A program made the translations under genes and the position numbers. From positions 1-7,197 of the forward strand of contig JAJFIN010000242.1 in assembly GCA_021774955.1 (NCBI GenBank): a stretch of DNA of 7,197 nt. The letters are read 5' to 3'. The notes under the pieces were generated by a model that was given only the letters and a program-made list of their open reading frames with translations, ran no database searches and was not told the origin of the DNA. This DNA is from Alphaproteobacteria bacterium. GTDB lineage: Bacteria > Pseudomonadota > Alphaproteobacteria > M2410. Of this stretch, positions 6,720 through 7,197 are shown piece by piece; the first letter of the stretch is position 1, and every line of letters starts with the position of its first letter.

Positions 6720-6720
6720 A
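6715..6720 (-). promoter_or_regulatory. Candidate -10 element of the PHO-box promoter
   Basis: TAGGTT on the minus strand (3 of 6 to TATAAT, with the key T, A and final T kept) starts 10 bp after the end of the PHO-box-like repeat. This is the spacing known for PhoB-activated promoters such as pstS. It predicts a transcription start near 6708. Confidence 0.4.
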
Positions 6721-6730
6721 GAAGAGGATG

Positions 6731-6748
6731 ATGACACTTATATGTCAC
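6731..6748 (-). promoter_or_regulatory. PHO-box-like PhoB binding site upstream of plcP
   Basis: On the minus strand the site reads GTGACAT, ATAA, GTGTCAT. Compared with the PHO box consensus of two CTGTCAT units 11 bp apart, the first half matches 5 of 7 and the second 6 of 7, with an AT-rich 4-bp spacer. It lies 63 bp before the plcP start and faces it in the right direction. The same bases also form a dyad (TGACA, 6 bp, TGTCA), so another dimeric regulator is a possible alternative. Confidence 0.6.
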
Positions 6749-6791
6749 AGCGAAATGGAACAGATTTGCGGAATAAAACGGTGGAGCGAGC

Positions 6792-7197
6792 TCACCGCGG
6801 AGGCAGAATTGCGGCCGGGTTCACATTTGATAGAACTTCGATCAGCCCGCTTATGGCTTTCTTGGTTCGGTCAAATGTTTCGCTTCGCTCTACTTGAATC
6901 TCGTCCATATAGAGACCGCGGTTGATTTCAATTTGAAGCGCATGAATACCGTTGTTCGGTTGCCCGTAATGCTGCGTTGAATATCCGCCGGCATAGGGCT
7001 CATTGTGCGATGCTATGTAACCGTGATGGCCAAGCGCTTCTTCAATTCTACTCATTAGATATCCGCTGCACGAAGAACCGAAGCGATCACCCAACACAAA
7101 ATCTGCCGGTGAATCATCGCTCAGGTGCCTTTTACTATAATTTCCAGGCCGAGACGGCATGGAATGGCAATCAATCAAAATGGCAATTCCAAAACGT
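6792..7197 (-). CDS. N-formylglutamate amidohydrolase, partial (5' end beyond the window)
   Basis: The C-terminal 134 residues of an N-formylglutamate amidohydrolase family protein are visible. The frame stays open to the right edge, reading RFGIAILIDCHSMPS at the edge, so the gene starts outside the window. Family motifs seen are LIDCHSMPS, ADFVLGDRFGSSC, NEPYAGGYSTQHYGQP and HALQIEINRGLYMDE, which include the metal-binding and catalytic His and Glu residues. Relatives hydrolyse N-formyl-L-glutamate in histidine degradation, but many alphaproteobacterial members are stand-alone genes of uncertain substrate. The TGA stop at 6792-6794 is followed by the 124-bp region that holds the plcP promoter. 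No intrinsic terminator is visible between them, so read-through into plcP is possible. No functional tie to lipid remodelling is evident. Confidence 0.9.
   Translation of the reverse strand, partial: RFGIAILIDCHSMPSRPGNYSKRHLSDDSPADFVLGDRFGSSCSGYLMSRIEEALGHHGYIASHNEPYAGGYSTQHYGQPNNGIHALQIEINRGLYMDEIQVERSETFDRTKKAISGLIEVLSNVNPAAILPPR

Noticed and set aside
6728..6925. 65-residue plus-strand reading frame over the PHO box and the amidohydrolase 3' end
   Set aside because: It overlaps conserved antisense coding sequence and the promoter of plcP, with no recognisable motif.

Overview
The window looks like chromosomal DNA from an alphaproteobacterium of moderate GC content (roughly 50% by eye). 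The evidence is the HisN-type histidinol-phosphatase, a short XRE regulator of the PraR-like type common in Alphaproteobacteria, and a PlcP-type metallophosphoesterase paired with a lipid glycosyltransferase. That last pair is best known from rhizobia, roseobacters and SAR11. I see no mobile elements, tRNAs, rRNAs or CRISPR arrays, and coding density is high.

Layout. Positions 34-879 (minus) hold hisN, with a TTG start. Positions 939-1331 (minus) hold a 130-residue XRE regulator. A 208-bp gap follows. Positions 1540-3363 (minus) hold the ribosome-associated GTPase typA. A short divergent promoter region separates it from a zinc-free NADPH:quinone oxidoreductase-like gene on the plus strand (best start GTG at 3471, end 4445). 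That gene ends one base from the stop of a minus-strand GT4 glycosyltransferase (4447-5691). The glycosyltransferase is the second gene of a two-gene operon led by a PlcP-type phosphoesterase (5702-6667). A 124-bp regulatory region (6668-6791) separates plcP from the 3' part of an N-formylglutamate amidohydrolase gene that runs off the right edge (6792-7197).

The most interesting part is 4447-6748. PlcP-type enzymes degrade phospholipids to diacylglycerol under phosphate starvation, and the partner glycosyltransferase glycosylates the diacylglycerol to give phosphorus-free membrane lipids. A PHO-box-like direct repeat (6731-6748, 11 of 14 consensus positions) lies ahead of the operon. A plausible -10 element sits 10 bp after it, the usual geometry for PhoB activation. 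The leader also holds an 11-bp perfect inverted repeat whose 3' arm contains the plcP Shine-Dalgarno sequence, and a possible 10-codon upstream ORF whose stop overlaps the plcP start. If transcription starts where the PHO-box promoter predicts, only read-through transcripts from the upstream gene would carry both arms and hide the ribosome binding site. That would be a neat insulation device, but it is an untested inference. Both proteins of the operon also carry unusually long, basic N-terminal extensions of about 67 residues.

The remaining genes (hisN, XRE regulator, typA, quinone oxidoreductase, N-formylglutamate amidohydrolase) look intact or edge-truncated and ordinary.
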